A DNA stretch of 64,000 nt. Source: Actinomycetota bacterium. Its GTDB lineage: Bacteria; Actinomycetota; Acidimicrobiia; Acidimicrobiales; RAAP-2. The stretch lies in NCBI GenBank assembly GCA_029850535.1, contig JARCRU010000101.1, positions 62,001 to 126,000 of the forward strand, written 5' to 3'. Below are positions 10,579 through 19,944 of the stretch, piece by piece. The position numbers and the translations under genes were made by a program. The notes beneath the pieces were generated by a model. That model was not told the DNA's origin. It saw only the letters and a program-made list of their open reading frames with translations, and made no database searches. Position 1 is the first letter of the stretch. Every line of letters starts with the position of its first letter.

Positions 10579-11349
10579 ATGGCCGACCCCCAACACCAAA
10601 GTACCCTCGACTTAGCAACCCGTCTCAAAGTCCTCGCGCGCAGCTGCACCGTCGTTGCGCGACGCCCCCTCTCATCGTCACTCGTGGAAGTAGTCCTACG
10701 TGGTGACGCGTCGCACTTGGCCGGGGTTCCCGGTAACGACGTCATGTTGCTCGTGGGCGCCGACGGCGAGTCCCCCACGCGACGCCGCTACAGCGTGCGT
10801 TCGGTCGATGCGACAGCCGACACCTTCACCCTCTGGATCGCGGCGGCACACGATGGCCCCGGTGGCCGGTGGGCGCGCACGGTTGACGAGGGTGACGTCG
10901 TCGACGTGGTGGGACCTCGTGGCAAGATTCCCCTCGACGAGGTCGCCGACTGGCACCTCTTCATCGGCGACGTCCCCTCCATGGGGGCCTTCTTTCGAAT
11001 GGCGCAGAGTATCGACGTTCCCGGTCGAGCCATCTTCATCCTCGAACTCGACGACCCCACGGACGCGTTGACCCCCACCTTCGACGAGGCCCTCGGCGTG
11101 ACGGCAATCTTCGTCGATCGCGATGGACGAGCGCACGACGACCCCACGGGCCTGCTGGGCGGACTCGCCGCCTTCACGCTCCCCCCCGACGAGGGCCACG
11201 CCTATCTCTTCGGAGAATTCCACGTGATGCGCGCAGTGAAGACGGCCCTACTCGATCGCGGACTTCGCTCCGAACAGATCTCCCTCAAGGCCTACTATCG
11301 AATCGGTCAGGCCAACGGCGCCAACGGCGAGCCGTCCAAGGACGTTTAG
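10579..11349 (+). CDS. Siderophore-interacting FAD-binding protein (ViuB/SIP family)
   Basis: RRYSVRSVD FAD motif, GPRGKIPL, HLFIGDVPSMGAFFRM, YLFGEFHVMRAVKTALL, KAYYRIGQAN C-terminal SIP signature. Confidence 0.85.
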   Translation: MADPQHQSTLDLATRLKVLARSCTVVARRPLSSSLVEVVLRGDASHLAGVPGNDVMLLVGADGESPTRRRYSVRSVDATADTFTLWIAAAHDGPGGRWARTVDEGDVVDVVGPRGKIPLDEVADWHLFIGDVPSMGAFFRMAQSIDVPGRAIFILELDDPTDALTPTFDEALGVTAIFVDRDGRAHDDPTGLLGGLAAFTLPPDEGHAYLFGEFHVMRAVKTALLDRGLRSEQISLKAYYRIGQANGANGEPSKDV

Positions 11350-13007
11350 AGCACCACAATGGCCGTCAGCAACACCGGCTGGCGTCGATACTTCTGACCA
11401 AGCAAACGACCGGCGGCGCGTTGGGCGACTTTGGAGAGTGACTCGTCGTCGCGGTTGCCCTCCTTCAGGGCGGACTGCACGGCGTCGCGCACGGTGTCCC
11501 TCACGGCGTCCAAGACCCCACGATCGTGTTCTCCCTCGAACCATCCGCGAGCCACCACGCGCACCGGCTGCGAGAGAACCCCACGCTCGGCGTCCACTCC
11601 CGCCGTGATTTGAACCACGCCGTACTCCGCCAACATGCGACGTTCTTCCAGGGGACGTTCATCCAAATCCCCCGCGCTGCCATCGATGTAGTGAAAGCCC
11701 GCTGGCACCTGACCCGCGCGCTTGATGCCGTCGCGCGTCACCTCGATCTGGTCACCGTCTTCGCAGATCAAAATGTGTTGATCCGCCAGACCCATCGATG
11801 CCGCGAGGTCGGCGTGGTGACGCAGGTGACGATACTCACCGTGCACTGGCACGAAGTTCTTGGGTCGAATCAATTGGTGATATGTCCGCAACTCCCCCTG
11901 GCGCGCGTGGCCTGAGGCGTGCACGGGCTCTTGACCCGAATGAATCACCTCAGTCCCCGCTCGATGCAGGTCGTCGATGACGCGGCCCACTGACCATTCG
12001 TTGCCGGGAATGGGGTGAGAGGAGAGGATAATGGTGTCATTCGCCCCCACCGAGAAGTTGCGCGCGTCGCCGCGCGACAACTTGGAGAGTGCCGCCAGTG
12101 GCTCACCCTGGCTACCCGTGCAGATCACGCAGATCTCTCCGGGCTCGTAACGGTCGACGTTCTCGATGTCGACGAAGTCGGCCGAATCGACGTGAAGAAG
12201 GTTCAGCTTTCTCGCCAGTTTGACATTGGCCTCCATGGACCGACCCATGAGGGCGATCTTGCGATTCTGCTCTCGGGCGACGTCGATGATCTGTTGGACG
12301 CGATGCAGATGACTGGCGAAGCACGCCACGACCAAGCGGCGCTCGGGCCGCTCGAGGAACAATCGACGAAGGGCCCCGCCCACTGAACGTTCCGAGGCGG
12401 TGAATCCCGGCTCCTCGGCGTTGGTCGAATCGCACAGCAGTAGTGACACACCCTCGTCACCCAGCGCGGCGAGGCGTGAAACGTCGGTGCGGCGGTTGTC
12501 GATCGGCGTGAGATCCAGTTTGAAATCACCCGAGTGCACGACCACTCCCACCTTGGTGTGAAAGGCCAGCGCGTGCGCACTCGGCACCGAGTGCGTGACT
12601 TGAATGAACTCGACGTCGAAGGGTCCGATGCGGCGTCGCTCTCCGTCGGCGACCTCGATGAAGGTGAGGTCGTGGGCCACGCGCGCCTCGGTGAGACGGT
12701 GACGGGCGAAGCCCAGTGTCAACGCCGATCCGTAGATTGGTACGTTGACGTCCTTAACGAGGTAGCGCAGCGCCCCCGTGTGGTCCTCGTGGCCATGGGT
12801 CAAAACGATGGCGTCCACGCGGTCGCGCCGCTCGATGAGCCAGCGAAAGTCCGGCAGGATCAAGTCGACACCGTACATCGTGGGTTCGGGGAACATGAGT
12901 CCCGCATCGACTACGACGATGCGCCCGTCCTGCTCGATGGCCGCACAATTTCGGCCAATCTCTCCGAGACCGCCCAGAAAGGTGACTCGAACGCTGTCCT
13001 TAGCCAC
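11346..13007 (-). CDS. rnj: Ribonuclease J
   Basis: VTFLGGLGEIGRNC, LTHGHEDHTGAL, GSQGEP, VHGEYRHLRHHADLA; beta-CASP metallo-beta-lactamase RNase. Confidence 0.95.
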   Translation of the reverse strand: MAKDSVRVTFLGGLGEIGRNCAAIEQDGRIVVVDAGLMFPEPTMYGVDLILPDFRWLIERRDRVDAIVLTHGHEDHTGALRYLVKDVNVPIYGSALTLGFARHRLTEARVAHDLTFIEVADGERRRIGPFDVEFIQVTHSVPSAHALAFHTKVGVVVHSGDFKLDLTPIDNRRTDVSRLAALGDEGVSLLLCDSTNAEEPGFTASERSVGGALRRLFLERPERRLVVACFASHLHRVQQIIDVAREQNRKIALMGRSMEANVKLARKLNLLHVDSADFVDIENVDRYEPGEICVICTGSQGEPLAALSKLSRGDARNFSVGANDTIILSSHPIPGNEWSVGRVIDDLHRAGTEVIHSGQEPVHASGHARQGELRTYHQLIRPKNFVPVHGEYRHLRHHADLAASMGLADQHILICEDGDQIEVTRDGIKRAGQVPAGFHYIDGSAGDLDERPLEERRMLAEYGVVQITAGVDAERGVLSQPVRVVARGWFEGEHDRGVLDAVRDTVRDAVQSALKEGNRDDESLSKVAQRAAGRLLGQKYRRQPVLLTAIVVL

Positions 13008-13896
13008 GCGAGCCCACCAACGCCGACACCAGGTCGTGCGCGCACTGGTCGAGGACCTCGTCGCTCGGGCCCAAGGGCAGCCGACATTGCCCGACGTTGA
13101 AACCTAGCGCTCGCATGGCCGCCTTGGACGGAAGTGGATTGGGATACATGTCACTCGTTTCGAAAGTACAACTCGGGGCCAGCCGCGCGTTGAGCAGTCG
13201 CGCCGCGTTCCAGTCACCCGCGTGAGCCGAACGGATCAGCGCCGCGAATTCCGGGGCCGCCCAATGAGCCGCCACCGACACCAGCCCCACGGCACCCACG
13301 GCGAGGAACGCCAACAACAACGCGTCGTCGCCACTGTACAGGTCCAGCGACTCTCCCAATTCGGCCTTAAGCGCCGCCGCGCCCACCAAGTCCGCCGACG
13401 CGTCCTTGAGTGCGACCACGTTGGGATGGTCGCGAACGACCTCGATCACGGTGTTCGCGGCGACCTTGCGACCCGTACGAATGGGGATGTCGTAGAGCAT
13501 CACCGGCAGCGCGGTCGCCTCGGCGACTGCGCCGAAGTGCGCCGCAATTCCGTGCTGGCTCGGACGCGCGTACGCCGGAGTGGTCGCCAGGATACCCGCG
13601 ACCCCCGTCGACGCGGTGCGGGCCGTCAATCGCACCGACCGAGCCGTGTCAGAAGAGCTGGTCCCAGCGAGGACTGGCACAGTGACCGCCTGCGCCACCG
13701 CGGCGAACAAATCGAGCTTCTCCTCGTCGGAGAGCGACGAGCCCTCGCCGGTGGATCCAGCCACCACTAGGGCCTCGTTGCCTTGATCGACCAAGTACCG
13801 CGCGAGATCGCGTGCGACGTCCAAATCCAGAGCACCGTCCTCGTGGAAGGGAGTGACCATCGCGGTCAACAAATATCCGAAACGGGGACCGGCCAT
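13000..13896 (-). CDS. dapA: 4-hydroxy-tetrahydrodipicolinate synthase
   Basis: YLLTAMVTPFHEDGALD, GSTGEGSSLSDEEK, MLYDIPIRTG, VALKDAS catalytic Lys. Confidence 0.95.
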   Translation of the reverse strand: MAGPRFGYLLTAMVTPFHEDGALDLDVARDLARYLVDQGNEALVVAGSTGEGSSLSDEEKLDLFAAVAQAVTVPVLAGTSSSDTARSVRLTARTASTGVAGILATTPAYARPSQHGIAAHFGAVAEATALPVMLYDIPIRTGRKVAANTVIEVVRDHPNVVALKDASADLVGAAALKAELGESLDLYSGDDALLLAFLAVGAVGLVSVAAHWAAPEFAALIRSAHAGDWNAARLLNARLAPSCTFETSDMYPNPLPSKAAMRALGFNVGQCRLPLGPSDEVLDQCAHDLVSALVGSRG

Positions 13897-13937
13897 GTAA
13901 CGAAGTTACCAGTGATGGTGCCCGCCTCGGAGTCGTC

Positions 13938-14708
13938 TCAGGCGATGAAGCTATCGATTCCCCAGGTGAAACCCGGCGTGGCGTCAATGTTCATGACGGC
14001 AATCGCCACGCCTTGCACGAAACTCACGCGGTCGTAGGAGTCGTGACGAATGGTAAGGCCCTCGCCCGGCCCTCCCAGCAGGATCTCTTGATGGGCTACC
14101 AGACCCGGCAGTCTGACCGAGTGGATGCGCACTCCGTCGCCCGCGTCGGCTCCTCGCGCACCCTCGATCGTGTAGCGCTGAGTGGGCTCGAGAGGAGTGA
14201 CTCGCCCAGCGGCCGCACGCGCCGCGCGTACCCGCTCGGCCGTGGTGAGCGAAGTACCCGACGGTGCGTCGACTTTGCGGTCGTGATGCAGCTCAACGAT
14301 CTCGACGCGCTCGAAATAGGGCGCGGCCAGCGCCGCGAAGCGCTCGCTCAGCACCGCACCCAGAGAGAAGTTCGAGGCCATGATGATCCGAGTCGAACTG
14401 GCGGCACTCTCCACCTCTGCGCGCTGGCCAACAGTGAGTCCGGTAGTCCCAATCACCAGGCCCACGTGATGGGCAGCGCTCCACTTCGCGCTCGCGACGA
14501 CCGAGTCGGGTTGGGAGAAATCAACCACCACGTCGATGCTCTGAGCGTCCACGTTGGTGAGACACGAGTAGTACGTCGCGCCAAAACTATGTTCGGGCTC
14601 GCGCACGTCAACGAGTGCGCTCACGACCATTCCTTCAATCAGGTTGAGGTTCTCGGCGAGCGACTGACCCATCCGGCCCGCACCACCCACCAATGCGATT
14701 CTTTTCAT
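13938..14708 (-). CDS. dapB: 4-hydroxy-tetrahydrodipicolinate reductase
   Basis: MKRIALVGGAGRMGQSLAE, VVVDFSQPDSV, VIGTTGLT, ELHHDRKVDAPSGTSL. Confidence 0.95.
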   Translation of the reverse strand: MKRIALVGGAGRMGQSLAENLNLIEGMVVSALVDVREPEHSFGATYYSCLTNVDAQSIDVVVDFSQPDSVVASAKWSAAHHVGLVIGTTGLTVGQRAEVESAASSTRIIMASNFSLGAVLSERFAALAAPYFERVEIVELHHDRKVDAPSGTSLTTAERVRAARAAAGRVTPLEPTQRYTIEGARGADAGDGVRIHSVRLPGLVAHQEILLGGPGEGLTIRHDSYDRVSFVQGVAIAVMNIDATPGFTWGIDSFIA

Positions 14709-14755
14709 TCCGTCACCCTATCGGTCGACTCACGCGACAACGTGACCGAACGACG

Positions 14756-14796
14756 AGATCCCGCCACGTGGACCCGATGGGCACGTGGCGGGATCT
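14756..14796 (-). terminator. Strong perfect 15-bp inverted repeat between pnp 3' end and dapB; candidate terminator or processing hairpin, lacks a clear U-tract
   Basis: AGATCCCGCCACGTG (14756-14770) / CACGTGGCGGGATCT (14782-14796), 11-nt loop. Confidence 0.55.
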
Positions 14797-14816
14797 GCGC
14801 CAAAATCTATAGGCGC

Positions 14817-17279
14817 CTATCGACGACGCGGGCGCGGACCACGACGATTCCCACCGTCGTTCTCTGAGAACGACGGGCCGCCAGGACCCAAGTCTCCGAT
14901 TTCGTCCGCCAACTCGGCCTCAAAGGCGGCCTCGAAACTCGACGAGGGAGTCGATGGGCTCGACGAGGGTCGAGGCGAACGCTCGGCGCGTTCACGACCA
15001 CCACGGTCGCCACGGTCGCCACGGTCACCACGGTCCGAGCGGTCTCCACGGTCCGAGCGTTCGCGAGGAGCATCCTCCGTCGCCATGCCGGCGTACTCAC
15101 CCGCGAGGGACAACGACACCTTGCCCTGTGGGTCGATGTCATCCACCTTGACCTCAATGGCCTGGCCGAGTTCCACCACGTCTTCGACGAGTCCAATTCG
15201 CTTGCCACCGTTGAGCGGCGACATCTTGGAGATGTGCAAGAGGCCATCGCGACCGGGCAGGATACTGACGAATGCCCCGAACTTGGCAATGTTGACGATG
15301 CGACCTTGGTAGATCGCACCGACTTCTGCCGTGGGCGGATCCAGAATCAGTGAGATGCGACGCTTGGCCTCTTCGACGGCCCGACCATCCTTGGCACCGA
15401 TGGTGACAGTACCGACCACGCCATCATCGTCCACGGTGATGTCCGCACCGGTCTCTTGCTGCAGGGTGTTGATGACCTTGCCCTTGGGCCCGATCACCTC
15501 GCCGATCTTGTCGATGGGAATCTCGATGGACACGATCTTGGGAGCCACCGCAGCAACTTCGGGACGCGGTGCGGCGATAGTTGAAGTGATCACCTCGAGA
15601 ATGGCGAGGCGGGCCTCCTTGGCCTGGTGTAGTGCCTTGGCCAAAACTTCGGCGGGTAGTCCATCAATCTTGGTGTCCAGTTGCAGCGCGGTGACCGCGT
15701 CAGCGGTACCGGCGACCTTGAAGTCCATGTCTCCGAAGGCGTCCTCCGCGCCCAGGATGTCGGTCAACGTCGAGTAGACCCCATCTTCGTAGACCAGACC
15801 CATCGCGATACCGGCCACGGGGGCCTTGATCGGTACACCGGCCGCCATCAGGGAGAGTGTCGAACCACAGACGGAGGCCATCGAGGTCGAACCGTTCGAC
15901 TGCAGAACGTCAGAGACGACACGCAGCGTGTAGGAGAACTCCTGCTCACTCGGCAACACTGGTACCAGCGCGCGTTCCGCGAGCATGCCGTGACCTACCT
16001 CTCGGCGCTTGGGAGCCCCCACGCGACCGGTCTCGCCGACTGAGTAGGGCGGGAAGTTGTAGTGGTGCATGTAGCGACGGAACTCGTCGGGGGTGATCGA
16101 GTCGATCTGCTGCTTCATGCGCGGCATACCCAAGGTCGTCACGTTGATGACTTGGGTCTCGCCACGCTGGAACAGGGCCGAACCGTGCGTCATCGGGAAG
16201 AGGTCGACCTGGGCCGACAGCGGTCGAATCTCGGTCGAGGTACGTCCGTCGATACGTACGCCCTCGGCCGTGATGCGCTTACGAACGATCTTCTTCGTGA
16301 TGGACTTGACGGCGGCCTTGACTTCGCTGAGGCGATCGCCGAACTCCGGCAACTGCTCAATGATGGCCTTGGTCGCGGCGTCGAGCGCCTCGTTGCGGGC
16401 CGTCTTCGTCGTCAACTTGTTGGCCTCGGCCAACGCGTCCTCGCCGACGGCTTGCACTCGTGCCATGACGTCGTCCTGGTAGTCGGTGAAGACCTTGTAC
16501 TCAATGGTCTTGATCTCGCCGTGCTGAGCGACGTACTCGCGAACCAGTTGGCGCTGCAAGTTGATTGATTCGCGAATCCACAACTTAGAGGCTTCGAGGC
16601 CCGCGGCCAACACTTCCTCGGACACCTTGGGTGCACCGTCGGCGTACATTTCGAAGGAACCTTCCGTTCCGCCGGCTTCGACCATCATGATCGCGATGTC
16701 GGTCTCCACTGAGTCCTCCAGCGCCCGGCCAGCGACGACCAATTCGAACGTCGCGGCGTCGCCCTCGGCGAAGGTCGGGTGCGGCGCCCACTCACCGTCG
16801 ATGGTGTAGGCCATTCGCACGGCGCCAATCGGACCTTCGAAGGGAATGCCCGAGATCATCAGCGCGGCGGAGGCGGCGTTAATGGCCAGAATATCGTGCG
16901 GGTTCTCCTGGTCGGCGGAGAAGATTGTCCCGACCACTTGGACCTCGTTGCGAAAGCCCTTGGGGAACGAAGGACGCAGCGGCCGGTCGATCAAACGACA
17001 GATCAATACTGCTTGGTCCGAAATCTTGCCCTCACGACGGAAGAACGAGCCGGGGATCTTGCCAGCCGCGTAGGCCCGCTCCTCGATGTCCACCGTCAGG
17101 GGGAAGAAGTCGATGCCCTCACGCACGTTGCGCGCGGCGGCGACGGTGGCGAGGAGGATGGTGTCGCCGATGCGTGCGAGAACCGCACCGTCGGCGAGTT
17201 GGGCGAGGTGACCGGCTTCAAAACTCAAGGTCTTGTCGGTGCCCGTGATGGGACTACTTACGCGGATTGCGTCAGTCAT
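14817..17279 (-). CDS. pnp: Polyribonucleotide nucleotidyltransferase (PNPase)
   Basis: MTDAIRVSSPITGTDKTLSFEAGHLAQLADGAV; two RNase PH domains; KH IGEVIGPKGKVINTLQQETGADI; S1 domain; Arg/Gly/Asp-rich tail. Confidence 0.97.
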   Translation of the reverse strand: MTDAIRVSSPITGTDKTLSFEAGHLAQLADGAVLARIGDTILLATVAAARNVREGIDFFPLTVDIEERAYAAGKIPGSFFRREGKISDQAVLICRLIDRPLRPSFPKGFRNEVQVVGTIFSADQENPHDILAINAASAALMISGIPFEGPIGAVRMAYTIDGEWAPHPTFAEGDAATFELVVAGRALEDSVETDIAIMMVEAGGTEGSFEMYADGAPKVSEEVLAAGLEASKLWIRESINLQRQLVREYVAQHGEIKTIEYKVFTDYQDDVMARVQAVGEDALAEANKLTTKTARNEALDAATKAIIEQLPEFGDRLSEVKAAVKSITKKIVRKRITAEGVRIDGRTSTEIRPLSAQVDLFPMTHGSALFQRGETQVINVTTLGMPRMKQQIDSITPDEFRRYMHHYNFPPYSVGETGRVGAPKRREVGHGMLAERALVPVLPSEQEFSYTLRVVSDVLQSNGSTSMASVCGSTLSLMAAGVPIKAPVAGIAMGLVYEDGVYSTLTDILGAEDAFGDMDFKVAGTADAVTALQLDTKIDGLPAEVLAKALHQAKEARLAILEVITSTIAAPRPEVAAVAPKIVSIEIPIDKIGEVIGPKGKVINTLQQETGADITVDDDGVVGTVTIGAKDGRAVEEAKRRISLILDPPTAEVGAIYQGRIVNIAKFGAFVSILPGRDGLLHISKMSPLNGGKRIGLVEDVVELGQAIEVKVDDIDPQGKVSLSLAGEYAGMATEDAPRERSDRGDRSDRGDRGDRGDRGGRERAERSPRPSSSPSTPSSSFEAAFEAELADEIGDLGPGGPSFSENDGGNRRGPRPRRR

Positions 17280-17386
17280 GGATATGCTCCTTATGCGGTT
17301 AGCAACACTCCGCCCGGATCCCAGTGAGCAACCGCCGCGCAACGCGACTGTTCTCCACTGGCCTCCGAGGCCTCGGATGTGTTGAT

Positions 17387-17407
17387 CACGTCGACGGCGT
17401 CGACGTG
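17387..17407 (-). promoter_or_regulatory. Stem-loop in rpsO-pnp intercistronic region / pnp leader
   Basis: CACGTCGAC-GGC-GTCGACGTG perfect 9-bp stem between rpsO stop and pnp start. Confidence 0.5.
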
Positions 17408-17413
17408 GACCGG

Positions 17414-17671
17414 CTAGCGACGAATGCCGAGACGACCGATCAACTCGCGGTAACGCTCCACGTTGCCGCGCTGCACGTAATCGAGCAGACGACGACGCTG
17501 GCCGATGAGCTTCATCAGTCCGCGTCGGGTGTGGTGATCACCCTTGTGAACCTTGAGGTGCTCGGTGAGGTGCGAGATCCGGTCCGTCAGGATAGCGATT
17601 TGGACCTCGGGCGAGCCCGTGTCCGTCGCGTGAGCCTGAAAGTCCTTGATGATCTGCTGCTTCTCAGCCAT
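17414..17671 (-). CDS. rpsO: 30S ribosomal protein S15
   Basis: [66 protein letters not shown]. Confidence 0.98.
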   Translation of the reverse strand: MAEKQQIIKDFQAHATDTGSPEVQIAILTDRISHLTEHLKVHKGDHHTRRGLMKLIGQRRRLLDYVQRGNVERYRELIGRLGIRR

Positions 17672-17754
17672 AACGTATTTGCCTTATGAGTCGGGGGTCC
17701 CGTTGCGAGCCGCCAACGTGACGACCCACACGATCAGCGTCGCTGACCGAATTT

Positions 17755-18678
17755 CTATCCTAGCAGGACCCAGGCCCCGGGCGTAAATTTCTCGAAGATT
17801 TCCTCACATCGCTGGACGTCGAGGGTCATTTGGGTCACTAGATCCGCCAAAGTGTCGAAAACGGCCTCGCCGCGCAGCCGTTCGAGGAACGCCACGTCTA
17901 GGACCACGTCGTAGAGGTCACCGTCGAAGCCCGGCAGGTGCACTTCCACCAGCAGGTCACCCTCCTCGTAGAACTGGGGGCGCGTGCCCACCGACACCGC
18001 ACCGCATCGCCACTCTCCTCGTCCCCAGCGCACCGCCGCCGCGTAGATTCCCGTCGCGGGCAATTTCTGTCGTGGCGCGCCGCGCAAATTGGCGGTGGGA
18101 AATCCCAGATCCCGTCCACGCGCGTCGCCATGGGCGACGGGGGCGCGAAGGACGAAGGGCCGCCCCAGAATCTCGCGCGCGCCGCGCACGTCGCCCTCAC
18201 CCAGACGCGCACGCACCTCAGTGGAACTGAAACGACTAGCCCCCCCGTAGGTCGGTGACGTGTGGACCCGGAAACCGTGGCGCTCCCCCTCGCGCGCCAG
18301 CAGCGCGATGTCGCCCTCGCGACCGCGCCCGAAGTGCACGTCGTCACCGACGACGAGATCCGTCGTACCCAAGTAGCCCACCAGAACTCGCTCCACGAAC
18401 GCCGCCGCACTCTCTCGCGCGGCGAACTCGTCAAAACTCAGGACGCCCACCTGGTCGACGCCGAGGATCTCGAGTCCCTCGAGTCGTTGCTCGAGAGTGC
18501 CGATCAACTCCGGTGCGCTCGTGGGCGACAAGACCTGCGCCGGGTGGGGATCGAAGGTGACGATGCTCGCCGCACCACCCACCTGTGACGCGAGGCGAAC
18601 GACGTGTTCGATCAAGGCTTGATGCCCGAGATGCAGACCATCGAAGACGCCAAACGCCGTCACGCTCGGACGTTGCAT
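17755..18678 (-). CDS. ribF: Bifunctional riboflavin kinase/FAD synthetase
   Basis: VTAFGVFDGLHLGHQALI, VTFDPHPAQVL, DLGFPTANL. Confidence 0.93.
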   Translation of the reverse strand: MQRPSVTAFGVFDGLHLGHQALIEHVVRLASQVGGAASIVTFDPHPAQVLSPTSAPELIGTLEQRLEGLEILGVDQVGVLSFDEFAARESAAAFVERVLVGYLGTTDLVVGDDVHFGRGREGDIALLAREGERHGFRVHTSPTYGGASRFSSTEVRARLGEGDVRGAREILGRPFVLRAPVAHGDARGRDLGFPTANLRGAPRQKLPATGIYAAAVRWGRGEWRCGAVSVGTRPQFYEEGDLLVEVHLPGFDGDLYDVVLDVAFLERLRGEAVFDTLADLVTQMTLDVQRCEEIFEKFTPGAWVLLG

Positions 18679-18701
18679 CTGCGCGTCGAAATTGCTTCGT
18701 C

Positions 18702-19595
18702 TCACTGTTCGTGCCCTCGCGGCGCCATGACGATCTCGGGCTTCCACAGTTCCCCGCGACGACGCAGGACCCCGACGAGTTCACCGTCGCGCTCGAAGAC
18801 GGCGATCTCGTCGCCCTCGAAACTCTCGCCCAGCGCAACACGCTGACCCATGCGCATCTTGGCGACGTCGCCCTCTCCTAGGACGTGCGACTCCAAACTC
18901 TCCACCAGTCGCCTCGGGGGGGCCAGAGCGGAGGTGACGTCCTCGAGTGCGGTGACTTCTTCGAGCGTGAGCGCGTCGTGCACGTGATGAGTGCCACTGG
19001 CAATTCGTCGCAGGGCCGTCAGGTGACCCAGGGTCCCCAACGCCATCGCCAGGTCACTCAGTAGGACTCGAACGTAGGTTCCCACCGAGCACGTGACGTC
19101 GAAGTCCCAGTCGCCACTCTGCTCCGTGGGGGTGAGGACGAACGACTCAATCACGATGTCGCGAGGCGCGCGCTCCACCTCAATACCCTCTCGAGCCAAT
19201 TCGTGCAGTCGTCGCCCCTTGACCTTTAGCGCCGAAACCATAGGTGGGACTTGCGTCTGGGGTCCGATCATCGCCGCGGCCGCCGCATTGACCACTTCGA
19301 GTGACAACTCCGGCACGGTGGCCGTGGCGACAATCGCACCGTCAGCGTCGAGTGAATCGGTGGCGACGCCCAAGCGTACGGTACCGATGTAGTGCTTGGA
19401 CTGCGACTGCGCGAAACGCAGGAGCCGCGTCGACGACCCGACGGCCACCACCAGCAGTCCCGTGGCCATGGGGTCGAGGGTCCCGGCGTGACCGATGCGA
19501 CGCTCATTCAACACTTTTCGCAAACGCGCCACCACGTCGTGGCTGGTCAACCCGGCCGGCTTGTCGATCAGCAGCAGACCACTACTCGTCGTCAT
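18702..19595 (-). CDS. truB: tRNA pseudouridine(55) synthase
   Basis: MTTSSGLLLIDKPAGLTSHDVVARLRKVLNERRIGHAGTLDPMATGLLVV. Confidence 0.95.
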   Translation of the reverse strand: MTTSSGLLLIDKPAGLTSHDVVARLRKVLNERRIGHAGTLDPMATGLLVVAVGSSTRLLRFAQSQSKHYIGTVRLGVATDSLDADGAIVATATVPELSLEVVNAAAAAMIGPQTQVPPMVSALKVKGRRLHELAREGIEVERAPRDIVIESFVLTPTEQSGDWDFDVTCSVGTYVRVLLSDLAMALGTLGHLTALRRIASGTHHVHDALTLEEVTALEDVTSALAPPRRLVESLESHVLGEGDVAKMRMGQRVALGESFEGDEIAVFERDGELVGVLRRRGELWKPEIVMAPRGHEQ

Positions 19596-19941
19596 GTTGT
19601 TGTCGGCGTAGAACGCCCTCCACCGCATTGCCGCTAGCGATTGCCGGATCGGCCATGAAGGACAGCTTGGGCGTTCGTTTGAGACGTGTTTGAGCGTTCA
19701 CCGACCCCTGAATCTGAGCGCGGCGCTCCTCGAGCGCCTCCACCACGGAAGGGTCGAGCGAATCGAAGAACACCATCGCCTGACGCATGTCCGAGGTCGT
19801 CTCGACCCCGGTCACCGTTAAAAAGCCCAGTCGCTCGTCGTGATCACTTAAGCGCAGCAACTCCTCGGAGATGACCTCGCGCAAGATCTGATTGACCCGC
19901 GCGGAGCGAGGATAGGAGTGATGACTCGACGAATGGGCCAT
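19582..19941 (-). CDS. rbfA: Ribosome-binding factor A
   Basis: SARVNQILREVISEELLRLSD...VNAQTRLKRTPKLSFMAD; position infB-rbfA-truB. Confidence 0.92.
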   Translation of the reverse strand: MAHSSSHHSYPRSARVNQILREVISEELLRLSDHDERLGFLTVTGVETTSDMRQAMVFFDSLDPSVVEALEERRAQIQGSVNAQTRLKRTPKLSFMADPAIASGNAVEGVLRRQQHDDE

Positions 19942-19944
19942 GGA

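Noticed and set aside
10579-11349. Siderophore-interacting protein as part of an iron-uptake cluster
   Set aside because: Stand-alone gene flanked by ftsK and rnj; no siderophore synthesis or transport genes nearby.
14808-14820. ATAGGCGCCTAT palindrome at the pnp stop codon
   Set aside because: Short palindrome overlapping coding sequence; expected by chance in GC-rich DNA.
14998-15060. Short tandem repeats considered as a CRISPR-like array
   Set aside because: 9-bp coding microsatellite inside pnp, no unique spacers, no cas genes.
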